Source: Linanthus parryae
Lineage: Eukaryota > Streptophyta > Magnoliopsida > Ericales > Polemoniaceae
Direction of reading: 5' to 3'
Length of the DNA stretch: 64,000 bases
Assembly (NCBI GenBank): GCA_023055425.1
Contig: JALGPY010000005.1
Location: 3,249,501 to 3,313,500, forward strand
Within the stretch, counting starts at the first letter, position 1. The number at the start of each line of letters is the position of its first letter. The translations under genes and the position numbers were made by a program. Of the stretch, positions 30,408 to 43,900 are shown piece by piece. The notes under the pieces were generated by a model. That model was not told the DNA's origin and searched no databases. It saw only the letters and a list, made by a program, of their open reading frames with translations.

Positions 30408-33400
30408 ATGGCTGTGGCTACTCTACCCACTCACCGCCATATCTTCTTCAGCTCACTACCTTCCACAACACGAACATGGTCGAAACCCCTTTCACCATCA
30501 TCATCTAAAAAGCCCAATTTCTCTCTCGTCGTCGTCCATTGCTCTTCTTCTGCGTCGCCACCGGAGGTCGAGGCACCGACGCCGGAGTCTTGCGTGAACT
30601 TGGGTCTCTCTCTATTCTCCAAAGGCAGGGTATGACTCTCAACTTTGTTCCCAATTATCTCATGCTCAGCTATCTATTTTATTTTTTATTTTTTTCATTT
30701 TCATTTTTTGGAATTCAAAATTCTACTGTTAGAGAAACTGAAATTAGGGCGTTTGATTATGTTTGTGTTGACGATCTTATGTTTAGAGAGTATGCTAAGT
30801 TAGAATATTGGAGGGTTTTTGTACAAGTATGAAAAAGAACTCGTTTCAGACTTGAACCATCTAGCACAAGCCCATTCTTGATATATGACCTAGTAAATGG
30901 CGAAAAGTCCCCAATTAGAATCATATCAACGGCTTGGAATGCGGTCAACAGCGGTGTTTGGTTTAGTAATTAGACTCGTATATCACTGCCCACTTTGTGA
31001 TTTGGAGCATGAATGAAGCTTTCCGGATCATTTCTTCTTATTAAACTGAATATAGTGATCACAATAAGTGCTTAAAGCAGGTATTACTTGTTTTCTACGT
31101 GCCCAATTAGTGCATTATCTGTTTACTTTTCTTAATAGTGTGTTATATCCCTCGTTTTTGGGTTATGTTAGATGCTGTGATATTTCCTCAGTCTAGGCAA
31201 TTTGATGTCTGTTTTGGCGATGCGGGCTGGTAGTGTTTTCCTGCGGAGCATTGTTATCTTCTATGTGATCTGTTATGTTCTCTTGCTTGGAGGCTTCAAA
31301 TAGAAAAATGGAACTTCGTGTCAGAGTCCAGGAGATGAACACTATTTTTGATGTATACAACACTCTGATTATAGATAGTAGTAACTAGTAAACTTATGGA
31401 AGCAAATATTAGAATGTTATTGTTGATACCCGACTTTCATTAATGTAGCTTTTGTTGATACGTGATGAGATAATCCTGGTCAACCCACCAAGCTGCAACC
31501 TCCACGTCTATGTCAAAACTCTTGAAAACACTATCTCTGGGTAAAGTCTTGTACACCTGGTCTCTGCAATGGTGGTATAAGCCATCTGCATTGACCAAAA
31601 GTTTATTTCTTATCATTCCCTTGTAAGATCGCTAGGTAAGAAACCAAGAACACTAAGGAAGCGTCAAAAGAATTAACTGGAATCAGTCGTCCAAGGGCTT
31701 CCGACTTTTGTAATTGAGGGTTGAGTTGATCATATGAGTTTCAACGCAGATCTTGGAATGTCATACTTGACTTATTTGGTAGGTTTTACTTATTTGAGTG
31801 TATTGATGTTCTATCATACGCAACACTCACAATAAATATACGATTTTTTTGCATCAAGTACGGCGTGGACGTTTTATTCTGAATTCCTACGAGGATCGAG
31901 TATAAAATTCCACTGTATTATTTCTCAGGTTACAGATGCACTTGTTCAGTTTGAAACTGCCCTTACTTTAAATCCTAATCCTGTGGAGGCTCAAGCTGCA
32001 TTTTATAACAAAGCATGCTGTCATGCATATAGGTACTTTCCTGAGCTCACCTTCCATGTTTTTACCTGATTGAATGGAAACAACTAGTATGTGATAGCTG
32101 TGAGAAAATATTTTCTTGCATATTATTTCCACACTCAAGCATGAGTATTTATAATTCACAATGTTACTAGCTAAATACTGACTAATTCTAATTAGTTCTT
32201 ACACGCCCCCGCAAGATGGAGGATCGGGAGTAGACTCCAATCTCGAAAGAAGTGTGGAAAATACAGTAGGCGCATGACCGCATGCCAGTGAATATCAGTG
32301 GGTGGATGCATAAACTGCGGGAACTTGGTAACAAGAAACGCGATATTGGGCCGAGTGAGTGCGAGATATGTGAGATACTCCACAACCATACAGTATTCAC
32401 ACGCATTTGAGAGTGCTGTACCGACATGAGAGAACTGAAGTGTCCAGAGGTGTCTGGACTGGGTTGGCTGTTGATATACCCACTCGCTGCGATAAATTAT
32501 TGTATGTACTTTTGCTGAGACAGGAGTAGCCCCCATTCAGATGGAGAAGCACTTTGACACCCAAGAAATAGGAAAGATCTTCAAGGTCTTTCAGCGCAAA
32601 CCTGCTAGACAGAGGGTCAATAAACTGTTGCACCAAGGATACATCAGACCCGATGATTATAATGTCGTACACATAAAACAATAAATACATAGTGGCAACA
32701 TAGTGACGAAGATAAAGAGAGAAGTATCAGCACAGGACTTGGTGAACCAGTGCTGGAGAAGAAAAGGGCGTTGATCGGCATACCACGCCTGCAGTGCCTG
32801 CTTGAGGCTATAAATAGCTTTCCTCATTACACGAAGTGAGGACCGTCCTGATCAATGAAACCAGGAGGTTGAGCCATGAAAACATCCTCATGTAACGGAC
32901 CCTTGACGGAAGGCATTATTAATGTCAAGTTGCTTCAGAGGCCACTGCTGGCTAACTGTGAGGGACAGAGCAAGGTGTGGAACTCTGGAAGGCTTCACAA
33001 CCGGAATGAAGGTCTCATGATAGTCCATTGCCAGACCCCTGATGAAAACCCTTAGCCACCAGGCGTGCTTTGTACGATGTACTGAGCCATTTGTACTTAG
33101 TCCGAAAGACCCGTTTGCAGCCAACAAGACTCTGAGAGGAGGAGGGAGACACCAAGTCCCAGGTGTGGTTCTGAAGCAGTGCATCAAACTCAGCCGTCAT
33201 AACAGACTGCCGATGAGTATCTCTGAGGTCCTGGCACCAGTACTAGGCTCAATGTCCGAGGATGAGGTATGAACACCTGTAGTCAAGGTAGATTTAGGAC
33301 GAGTTATGAGTGTCCCATCCTTAGAGCGGGTAAGCATGAGGTGTGCGGTGGCGTCACCGGGTCAGAGGAAGGAGGCAGTAGAGCAGTGGACGAGGCAGGT

Positions 33401-36400
33401 GGAGGAGAGGGTGCAACAGTGGGAGGGATGAATGCATAAATCGACTAAGGAGCAGTAGGCTTCGGTTGGCGAGAATAATGATGGAAAAACAAAAGAATAC
33501 CGCGAGAAGCCACAACTGGAGCTCGCGACAGCAAGAGGAGATGAAGCAGGAAGGTCCAAAACTCGAGAGGGAACGGTATGGGTGGGGAACCAATTCTGAA
33601 TAGCAGCAACAGAAGGCACATACGAGGAGTCAAACCTATGGAAGGGGAAGGATTCTTTAAAGCGAACATGACGAGACATAAACACGATGATTGGTTGGAT
33701 CAAGGCACAAAAAGGCACTGTGGGTGATTGAGCACGTAATGAAGACACAAGGAAGAGACCTAGGGTCGAGCTTATGGGAAGTATTCAGACGAAGTCAGGG
33801 ATAGCAGAGGCAGCCAAAGACACAAAATTTAGAGTAATTGGGGCTTTGACGAAAGAAAGTTTGGAAGGGAGAGCTCATACTGAGCGACCGACTAGGAAGG
33901 CAGTTATTCAGATAGACAGATAGACTGCGGTGGAAAAGGCATAGAGCCGGTATTATGTGGACATGGAAGCAGGATGCAGACGAGCAAGGCAAAACTCGAA
34001 AATGTGTCGATGTCGTCACTCTGAATAACCATTATGCTTCGGGGTATGGGGCAGCGTAATGAGATATCCCTGCGGTTGATAAATACTCGTGAATTCCAAT
34101 GTAACCCCCCCCCCCCCCCCCCCCAAGTCCGAATAAAGAGTTTTGAGAGAGAGAGAGAGAGAAGAATTTAACAAAGATGTCATGTAGTTGCATGGGGTAG
34201 AGCCAGACATATTTACATATTATTTAGAGCCATCAAATGAGTAAAGAGGTGATGTCCTTACAAACATCAGAGAAAACAAACTCAAGGGCTAGATGACCGA
34301 ATACTAGAATCATACAGGGCAATGACTCATTAGTCCTAATAACTGGAAGGGAAAATGTGAAACGAGATGCAGACAGACTGGCCATGTCGGATGACCAAGA
34401 CGAAGATGCCAAGAGACGAACGACGGGCGAGTCTCCGGGACAAGTGCGCATGAAGATGAAGAGAAGGGATATGTTGCCACTCATAGACACCATCTTTAAG
34501 TGGAGGTCAGATGGCATACCTTCGTAATGTGATCCTTCAAGACAAAACCATATGAGAAAAAATCATCTTTAAGATTATGAGATTCACAAACTTTGGAGAT
34601 AGAGATAATGTTTCTCTTGATGGTAGGAACACAAAGGACATTAGTTAAGGTAAAGGAATGGGAAGGAGAGTGAAGAGAGATCGAACCAGTGTGGGTGATG
34701 GGAAGACCAGTGCCATCTCCAATCATAACATCCTCGGACTGGTAATGAGGCTGATGAAGAGACGGGTTGCCGAGATCTGCAGTGATGTGGTGAGTAGCCC
34801 CTCTGTCAAGGACCTAGAATGGTGTAGTCGATGCTGCTTGCTATGAGCTGCAGCTATGTGGGTTCGTGGATGCCAGGAGGGAGGATCAGAAGGAGCATGC
34901 TTGCGGGGAGCAGATGGGCGAGGTGGACCAGCCTGCTGAAAAACACAACCAAACTGCGGGCATTCGTGAATTCTGTGACCCTTAACACCACAGCCAGCCG
35001 TGACAAAATCCCATGAATGGAAGAGGGCACGAATGCGGGTGTGCGCTTACAGACCCAAAATGGCAATGTGAAGGTGTGCCAGGGTTTGCGGCTGAAGTGG
35101 TGACATCAGAGACTGTAGACGAGGCTGAGTATTCAGTGACTGCAGTGGGTGCTGTAGGAGCAAGAGTGTTAGCAACAAGCTTTGGTGGAGGCGGTGTAGA
35201 CCCATAAACGTAGCCAACAGGCTAAGAAGTTGGTTGATTTTAGCTGGTGAGTGGTAGAGTGGGCTGCGATGATGATCATCAGTCGGTGTTGCTGGGGTCG
35301 GGCAGTACAGCCGGGTAGGTCGACATATTCACTGACAGAGAAAAGGGGGACAGACAGCCGAGGTAGACCGAGACTGGCGAGTTGAACCGGTAGTTCTGCA
35401 CATGTTGTCCGGCACTGATGAGTGTGTATACGCATCTGTAGAAGTATAAGTCTTTGATGTTGCATAACTTATGGAGATTCTGCTTGAAGCTGATTATTTG
35501 TTTTAGCCCTTGTACTCGCTTACTGTATATGTAGTTTTTTAGTGCCTATTCAAACAATACAAACATGATAAATCTTAGCTATCAGGTTTCTGCTGATATC
35601 CCAGTAATAATAGTCGGAAGAACCGGGTGAAAAGTCTTTTCACAAATCAGCACTCCACCATGGTATTGGCATATTAAGATTTCTATTTTTTCAGTGTATG
35701 GATGTCTTTGCCGTAGCAGAGGCTTTAATTCTTTCAGAAAAATACTAATGTCTTCATATGTTTAGTTTTCATGACTTTATAATGTACAGGACTTCTTGTC
35801 AAAAGCAATTGGTTATTATCTGTTTTTTACTGGAATATTGTGGAAATTTGGTGATCCTTCTCTGAACTAAATTACTGCGTTTATTTTTTTTATTTGAGAA
35901 AGAGGGGAAGGAAAGAAGGCTGCCAATTGTTTGCGCACTGCTTTGAAAGAATATAACCTCAAATTCGGCACAATTTTGAATGATCCAGACTTGGCCTCTT
36001 TTAGAGCTTTGCCTGAATTCAAAGAACTGCAAGAAGAGGTTTGTCGTCGACTTTGTCGCCCTTGTCTTATGTGATTCTAAACACGACCAACTGTAGAATA
36101 TGAAAATTTAATTTTGTATTTCAATTTCTGGTAAAGTTCGGAAAGATGATGATGTGGATTCTAGGTTTATGTAGTACTCAACTACAATGGAAATCTTAAT
36201 ATGCCAAGTGTGGCCTCTGGAATCAGAAAATGTAACTTGTACTCATCAGCTCTGCGGGAATTATTCTGGGTTGTGATTATTCAGGGTTGTGATTTAAAAG
36301 CTAAAAAAACATCAATTATTTGGGGGTCTAATGACCCTTAAGCAGTTGAGGCTGCTTTTTCTATGTCTCAGTTGTAGCTTTTGGCTTCATCTACAGGCTA

Positions 36401-39400
36401 GGTTGGGTGGGGAGGATGTTGGTTCCAGTTTTAGAAGAGATCTTAAACTCATCAGTGAAGTGCAAGCACCGTTTCGGGGAGTCAGGAGATTTTTCTATGT
36501 TGCCTTTTCTGCTGCTGCTGGGATATCAACGCTTTTCACTATACCTAGACTATTTCGTGCAATCCAGGGTGGTGATGGCGCTCCTGATCTATTGGAAACT
36601 GCTGGAAATGCTTCCGTAAACGTTGTAGGTAGAGAGATTCTTGTTCTTCAAATCACTATAACGCATGTCAGCTTATGCATTTTTTTTCTTAGGCTTCTAA
36701 TTGTTTCTATCAGTAAGTTATTATGTGGCAGTTACCACAAATGGGTCTTTGAAATGACTTAACTAAGCTTTTGAATCAGCAATCCCACAGGTATCGTCGT
36801 TCTTGTATCATTGTTTTTGTGGGATAACAAGAAAGAGGAGGAACAACTCATGCAAATAACCCGAGATGAAACACTTTCAAGGTTGCCTTTGAGGCTTTCA
36901 ACTAACCGGGTTATTGAGCTCGTGCAACTACGGGATACCGTCAGACCAGTTAGTACCGCAACTTCCTCTCTTCACTAGATTGTTTATATTTAAGTTGATT
37001 GTGTTTTGTAAAATTAGTTGATGGTTAATCCAGTTCAGTTTTGAGTATACACTTCCCATCTCTGATTTTTGGCAAAAAGGAAAAGAACTGTGTTGCTTGA
37101 TTTTCTGTTCTCAAATGTTGTCTATATGACTGTAAAACGTCACTGCCTCCAACTTAATTTTCTTGCATTGTGCTTTGGCAGACATATATATGATTTTTGG
37201 TTTTCCAATCTTCAGCATGTTGATTGAGAACAATTATGACTATTGGCTCAGGTTATTTTAGCTGGGAAAAAAGAGACCGTTACTTCAGCTATCCAGAAGG
37301 CTGAGAGATTTCGCACTGAGCTCCTTAGCCGAGGAGTCCTCTTAGTTCCTGTTATATGGACAGACGGTAAAACTCCAGTGGTGGAGAAGAAAGGCTTTGG
37401 GTCTTCCCGAAAGGCAGCTGCTTCTCTTCCTTCTATAGGGGTAAGACATAAGACTTGTTTATCTCTCACTGAATGCATTATGCTCGGGAAAATTATTTTC
37501 TTCATTATTGTACCAATTTATCTAGCTTATTCATCATAAATTAGACCAAAATGCTCAGTAGTAACTCATTTCTATAAGCATTTAAAGCATGAGGTCAATG
37601 GATTCAACACACTGCGGTGATCTCTACGGCTCACTGGCTCAGGAGGATTAGTCTCTTGCAATCGGCTTGAGGACACACTATACACACAAAAATGTGTTTT
37701 ATTTTTCAACTCATGAATATGGCCATCTATTCAAAGGGAAGTAGTCCATACGGTTGTTACATGTATATATATGATTCTTATATTTATATGTCGTGAAGAT
37801 TGTGTGTTTCAGTGAGTAGTTTTTATTGTTTACTTGATATATTTATTTCATTGTTTGATTACTTCAAAATGGATTAATGGCAGGAAGACTTTGAGACACG
37901 TGCTCAATCAATAACGGCCAAGTCCAAGTTAAAATCTGAGATTAGGTTCAGGGCGGAAGTGATATCACCTGCAGAGTGGGAGAGGTAAGAAGCTTCTCTT
38001 AAAGTTTTTCCGATCCGTCAGTGGCTGATTTGTCACTACAATCTTTTGTCTAATGTACAAGAAAGGATATGGATAATTGGATACTGTATAATCTTTATTT
38101 TGTAATTAGTGGATGGTTCATTTTAAAAAAGCAATTTTATTTGAAGCCAAATGAAGTAGTTTTTTTCATTTCTTGTACCATGGAAGGAATGACCGTTTAT
38201 ACTTGCTTTCAAATTGATTAATATTCATACAACATCGTAAATGAATGACAGGTGTTGTTCAAAATTCCTAGTTTCTGATGGATTTGCTTGACAAAGTTAT
38301 AATTTTCAAGTTAAAAGATCCCAATGGTTAAATATTTGTCCAACTTCCGGGTTTTGGTGTCCATCCTTCTGGGAAGGTTCATAACTTGATTTACAGTGTT
38401 GTCGAATTTTCTAAAGAAACCTAAGCTTTGGAATAAATGGTGATCTCCAATGGGTGCCAAAGTTGGCGCTAATGCTAAAACTATTAGTAGCATTTTGTTC
38501 TCCATTAGGGTTCTATGTCGTGCTATCTTTAGCACCATGCGATCTTTGATCTTAAGTTGGGGGCCAAGTATAGCATTATACTAAAATATAGCATCTCCCT
38601 GAAAGCAAATATGACTCTTACCTTTGTGCATCAATTTAGCATTTTCACATTGGTGCACTTTGTGCTAGAGAGGGTGGTTTTCACTATTCAAAATGCTAAA
38701 CATAGCACTAGCAATAGTATTCTCATTGGAGATGCAGTTAGAATCAGGTTTCTTCTGGATTTTGACTTTTTCCTGAACTTAGGTGGATAAAGGATCAACA
38801 GAAGTCGGAAGGAGTTACCCCTGGTGAAGATGTTTACATTATACTGCGGTTAGATGGTCGTGTTCGAAGATCTGGAAAGGTCAGTGCTCGCTGTTCAATA
38901 TTCCAATATTTGCTATTCTAACTTGTAAGGTGTTAAAATCCTCCAACCTCTAAGATAGGATTTTTTGAGGATTTCGAGCACATTGAGACTAATCATTTCA
39001 CTTCCACTATTTCATGAACTTAAGCTAGAATGAATGAGAGAATGAGTTTTATCTCACCAAAACATGTTTTGAGATTACCCAGAAAATGCTTGTTTTTTCA
39101 TTTTAGTATACCTTCTTGCTTTGATAAACCATAAGCTCATAATGGTATCGCATCGCTTTGTCCCTTTGTTCTTTAAGCATTGTTGTGTCAACACCCATTG
39201 AAGATTTTGGCATATTCCATTCAATCCCAACTAAAAAGAGTAAATTTTGATAACTTAATACTCTTAACTGAATCCGTTGTCGTTTTAGCCTATCTGACGA
39301 GTCTCTCTCTCTCTCTCTCTCTCTCAGGGTATGCCGGACTGGAAAAATATTGTGGAAGAGCTGCCTCCAACGGAAGCGTTGCTGAGCAAACTGGAAAGAT

Positions 39401-39402
39401 AA
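30408..39402 (+). CDS. LPA1: LOW PSII ACCUMULATION 1-like protein (photosystem II assembly)
   Basis: Nine exons: 30408-30629, 31929-32032, 35903-36038, 36397-36628, 36791-36948, 37252-37440, 37884-37984, 38783-38879, 39328-39402, giving 437 residues. LPA1 is a thylakoid membrane protein needed for efficient assembly of photosystem II, associated with D1. Seen: a Ser/Thr-rich N terminus of about 45 residues typical of a chloroplast transit peptide; a TPR-like region (SLFSKGRVTDALVQFETAL, then FYNKACCHAYRGEG) at about 65-115; and two hydrophobic segments near residues 185-205 and 225-243. A soluble C-terminal domain ends with the RLDGRVRRSGKGMPDW region. Intron 2 is 3.9 kb and holds an antisense copia remnant; introns 6 and 7 hold a SINE and a likely MITE. 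The last acceptor is a CT repeat. All phases join and no stop is found. Confidence 0.93.
32186..35480 (-). mobile_element. Degenerate Ty1-copia retrotransposon in LPA1 intron 2
   Basis: Read on the minus strand, copia domains appear in normal order. A gag zinc-knuckle remnant (CGVKGHRIHEC, first Cys lost) is near 34960-34995. Protease/pre-integrase sequence (TNVLCVPTIKRNIISISKV) is near 34590-34650, and the integrase core with HTPKHNGYSE is near 34016-34050. Reverse-transcriptase segments lie at 32400-33200, with the YVDD active site changed to YVYD. Frameshifts and stops are frequent. I could not identify LTRs. A run of 20 C (34105-34124) and a GA run (34145-34162) lie in the integrase region. 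The element is antisense to LPA1 and inactive. Confidence 0.85.
37587..37678 (+). mobile_element. SINE fragment in LPA1 intron 6
   Basis: It shares gcatgaggt, a degenerate B box (ggattcaac), ggtgatctct, gattagtct and aggacac, in order, with the SINE at 12122-12262. It is shorter and lies between LPA1 exons 6 and 7. Confidence 0.55.
38438..38740. mobile_element. Possible MITE in LPA1 intron 7
   Basis: Ends ggtgatctccaatgggtgcc and, complemented, actgcatctccaatgagaat form an imperfect inverted repeat. The interior repeats words such as gctaaa and tagcac on both halves. A clear target duplication was not found, so the boundaries are approximate. Confidence 0.45.
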
Positions 39403-40961
39403 CAGGCCACAATGATTCTCCTACATTTCCGCCATGTGTAAACTGTAAATTCTCCGCGCATATTCATAAATGCTGAGATGGGCTAACTTAGGAATTCGCA
39501 ACAAAAAATTAAACAAAACCACTCTCTTTCTTGGTTACATTTATCTGGGCTTGTTTTAGGATATTGATGCCCCATCTGAGACGCCGTTTCATTTTATTCC
39601 TCTTGTTTATATCATCGAAACCAACACTGCTCTGTGGAATAACACAAGTTCTTGGTTTTGTCGAAATCTGAGATCTCCGTGCGTGCGACATCACTTCTTT
39701 GGACCTTATTATTTTACTCGTAATGTTGGATTATATCTGGTTTAGTTTATAGTTGACGCGTTGAGCGACAGATCTGAATTGGTCAAATTGGCACCCCACT
39801 TGCATTAGTAATTTTATCAGTATGATGCTGTGGTGTGAATTGTTATCATTTTCCTGGGTAGGTTTTGAAGAAGTCATTTCATGATGGCTATGAGGATGCT
39901 TTTGAAGTTTGTAAAAAGAGTCATTTGTTGAGAAGCTTCTTCATCACCTAATGTTATTTGGAAGATCCATTGCTATTGCTGCTCTGGTTTTATTATCTTT
40001 GGGGTCTGACTTCTGAGTATTAGGTCAACTAAACTTTGCCAGGCTGTTCAGCTTGCCTACTCTTTTTCCCTTAATTACAAAATCATCCATTAATGAGACG
40101 TATGGTTTTTCACGATTAGTAGTATTATCTGGAATTGGACTAAATAGATCTCAGGTATTAGTTAATAATGTGTATGGTTGTTGATTAATTTTAATATCAG
40201 TACCAAATAGTGAAAATATAGTGTTTAGTACCCTAAATTAGTCCCATATATATGCCTGGATTAGTTGGGCAAAGCCAAGCACAATCTTAGTATAGTACAA
40301 CTAATCAAATTAACTTGTTTGGTTGTTGGTGAGTAATTTTAATATCAGTACTAAATAGTGAAAATATAGTGTGTAACACCCTAAATTGGTCCCCTCTTGT
40401 ATGTAGCTGGACAAAGCTAAACACAATCTTAGTTATAGTACAACTAATCAAATTCAATCTGACTAATTTAATTCAGTCTAATCCAATCTGATCACTCCGA
40501 GAAATCAAACATGCCATAAATGAAGAAATATTACCCCCTCCCACTCGGTTAAGTCGATCGAGGATATTTTTTTATTGCATTCAAGAAACCCTAAGCTAAC
40601 CTATCCGAAGGGGGTGGTGAGGGCTCCTTGACGATCTGATGAACTGGCAAGAAATGCTCTAGCAAATAATAACAACAAATTTTATGTGTAGAACCAGTAA
40701 TTTTGAATTATTAACACGATTCAACGAAAATATTGCAGATATAAATGTCACCGAACTTGCATTGATATATTTTACTCCATTGTGACGCACAACGAACATG
40801 TATTCGTTTGTTTCTTCCTCGCTTCAAAAGCAATTAAGAAAAGGTATGCATAACTTAAATGCACCTAGTTTATTACAATAAATAAGAAAAAAAGTAAACT
40901 GTCTTTTTTGTTCGAGCACATTATCCTTGGACTGAGTTTCAAGTTTATCTGCCAAGTCGTA
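39403..40961. other. LPA1 3' flank, no gene
   Basis: AT-rich sequence downstream of LPA1. Apart from a tandem duplication at 40176-40463, nothing recognisable is present before the LINE target-site duplication at 40962. Confidence 0.5.
40176..40463. repeat. Tandem duplication of ~145 bp
   Basis: Units 40176-40320 and 40321-40463 each begin ggttgttg and share taattttaatatcagtac, aaatagtgaaaatatagtgt and tagtacaactaatcaaatt in order, with a few substitutions and small gaps. Confidence 0.85.
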
Positions 40962-43900
40962 ACCGTTTACCTTCTTTTTTTGCACAAAAACTACCATTAT
41001 ATTACATACTCAAAAGTACACTAGGATGAAGGTGGCCAACCTTTATGGAACAAGGCCTAGCAAAAGGAGCAGCTAACAGTAGGAGGCCATCATGTACAAA
41101 GCAAGGCCTATAGATACTAAAGGAGCAAAGAAGGTGGCTAGCCTTTATATTACAAAGCCAAGGGACATGCACAAACTGTAGAGAGAAACTACAAGACAGG
41201 AAACCCAAAACAGCCATGGAAGGCTACCAAAAGCAGACAGTGGCCAACAGAGTCAGTCTGTGGTAGAAGAGGAGATGAGTCTAGAGAGTGGGAGTTGGGA
41301 AGCATCATCATCCAGCAGGTACTGAAGCTCTGTTGGGGCTGTCTGATAGTGTTGAAAGGGCTTAGAAAGCTTTTGGCCGGCCTCTGCCAGCCAGTCCGCC
41401 ACCTTGTTTGCCTCGCGGTAGACGTGATGGACCTTCCAAGTGGGGTGCATACTCAGGATTTGTCTGCAATCAAGAAGCATATTAAGTAAGGAAGATGCAT
41501 AAGGAGGACCACGATATAAAAGCTGAATAAGAGAAAGTGAATCAAGAGTAATGATTAAGTTAGTATAGGCAAGATGATGTGCAATAACAATTCCATACCA
41601 AAGAGCTAAGCATTCGGATTCTAAGACAGTAGAGAAAGGCAGAAATGCAGAATAGCCATGAAGCCAAGCTCCATGGGAATTACGGAATACGCCTCCACTG
41701 CCACCTTTCCCACTAGTGGCGTTGAAAGAACCATCAGTATTCAGTTGAATAAAATTTAAAGGGGGTGGTTTCCATGTGAAATGGATATGGATTTGATGTT
41801 TGTGATTATTAGGAAGATGAAATAGGTGAAATGTTGTGGCAGTATTAATGCTATTTGAAAGGATGGTAAAAGTATAAAACCCATGTTGATTGAAAATTAA
41901 ATTATTTCGACTTACCCAAATTTGCCACAAAGTGTAACAAAACAGTGTAATCCAGCGAATTTTTATTGGCGAAATAGTATGAGAAATCGACAGTTGATGG
42001 GAAATCCAGTGGTTAGGATCCGTGATCGCCCAAAATTCAAGATTAGAGATGGGAAGAAGGTGTTTCCATATAATAGAAGTGTAATAACAGTCCCGAAAAA
42101 GATGCAAGAAAGTTTCAATAGTATCATTGCAGAGAGGGCAGGCGTGATTATGAAGGGGTCCAAGGTTGATATTTAAGGGGAGACGGCCACAAACAATTCG
42201 CCAAATAAAACATTGAATTTTGGGGGCTACGGGGAGATGCCATATCCAAGAAGTGGAAGAGGTTGTGGGTTGTTGAAGGGCTGTGTAGGCAGCTTTGGTG
42301 GAGCAGGCACCCTGATGGGAGTGCCAATTATAGGAATCGGGGCGAGGGAAACATGGGAAAATGGTTTTTTGGATGTGTTGAACAATGGGGTCTGGTAATT
42401 GAAAGGGTATAGTAGTAAAATTCCAAGAGCCATCTGGATGGCGATAGTCCGCAATAGTGCTGTTTTCGTCATGGTAAGGTAGGGGTCCGATAAGAAGTGG
42501 TCGAAGAGGTCCGATGGGAAGCCAAAAGTCAGTCCAAAACTTAATAGTAGTGCCATCACCAATAATACGTTGTATGTGGGGGAGCAAGTACCTATTTTTA
42601 ATTTTACATAGCTTTTTCCAAAACGGACTAGCGGTGGTGGGGATGTTGGTTGTTTGGAAAAAATTTGAATTAGAAAAATATTTTGATTTAAGAACAGATA
42701 CCCACCAATTGTCAGTAAGAGTACCAAGCCTCCAACAAAGGTTCATAAGGTGGGCAATGTTATTGAGTTTAGTATTTCGAAGGCCAAGGCCACCATGGTG
42801 TTTAGATCGAGTAACTAGATCCCATGAAGCGGCATGGAACGATTGACCCCAAAGAAAATTGCGTTGAATGCGATCAAGTTGGGTCGTAGTAGAAGAAGGT
42901 AAAATAGTGGTCTGCATAGTATATTGTGGTATGGTGTTAAGTACATGGGCTGTTAAAATTTTTCTACCAGCAAGGTTGAGAAATTGGGATTTCCACGTGG
43001 AGAGTTTAAGAGTGAATTTATCAACTAAGTAAGCATAGTCTTGCTTTTTCCCTAAACGAGTCAAGATGGGCACACCCAAATAGACTCCCAATTGGGTAGA
43101 GATACGCAGACCACAATAGGAAGCTAAGTGGTGTTGGTGTGTGGAACTCATTTTAGGAGAAAAGACAATAATTGACTTGCTATGATTAATTTGTTGGCCA
43201 GATTGGTAACAAAACCTAGTGATAAGGCGTGTAAGACATTCAAAATTCTTTTTGGAAGCTTTACCAAAAAGAAGAATGTCATCGGCAAAAAAAAGGTGAC
43301 TAAGAGGAATACCATGTTTATTAAGATGTAACGGGTAGAATTTATTGTTTATCGACGCATGTTCTATCGATTTGGAGAGATTATTAAGACAAAGGATAAA
43401 AAGGTAGGGCGACAAGGGGTCACCTTGACGGACCCCACAAGTAGGCTTGAAATATTCACCCCGTTGACCATTCCATAAAATTGAATAGGAAGTGTTAGTA
43501 ACACAGGCATGAATAAGTTTAATAATATTAAGAGGAAGCTTATATTGAAAAAGAGTTGAAAAAAGATAATTCCACGAAAGTTTATCATAAGCTTGTGAAA
43601 GATCAAGTTTTGCAGCGAAATACCCAGTTTTAGCCTTACATTTAGAAATACTATACATTGCTTCTTGGGCAAGAATAATATGGTCAGCCGCACGACGCCC
43701 GGGAATGAACCCGGCTTGATTCGGGGCAACCCACTGGGAAATAAAGGGACGAAGACGATTAACTAAAATTTTTGCAATGATTTTATACAAAGTAGTACAG
43801 AGTCCTATAGGGCGAAAATCAGAGGCACATTGTGGCGTTGAAAGCTTAGGAATTAAGACAAGTAAAGTTTGATTTACATGAGTTGGAAGAGAGCCTTCGG

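Noticed and set aside
42227..42846. Overlapping open frames on both strands inside the 41-44 kb LINE
   Set aside because: Alternative frames of the LINE ORF2, with no domain features.
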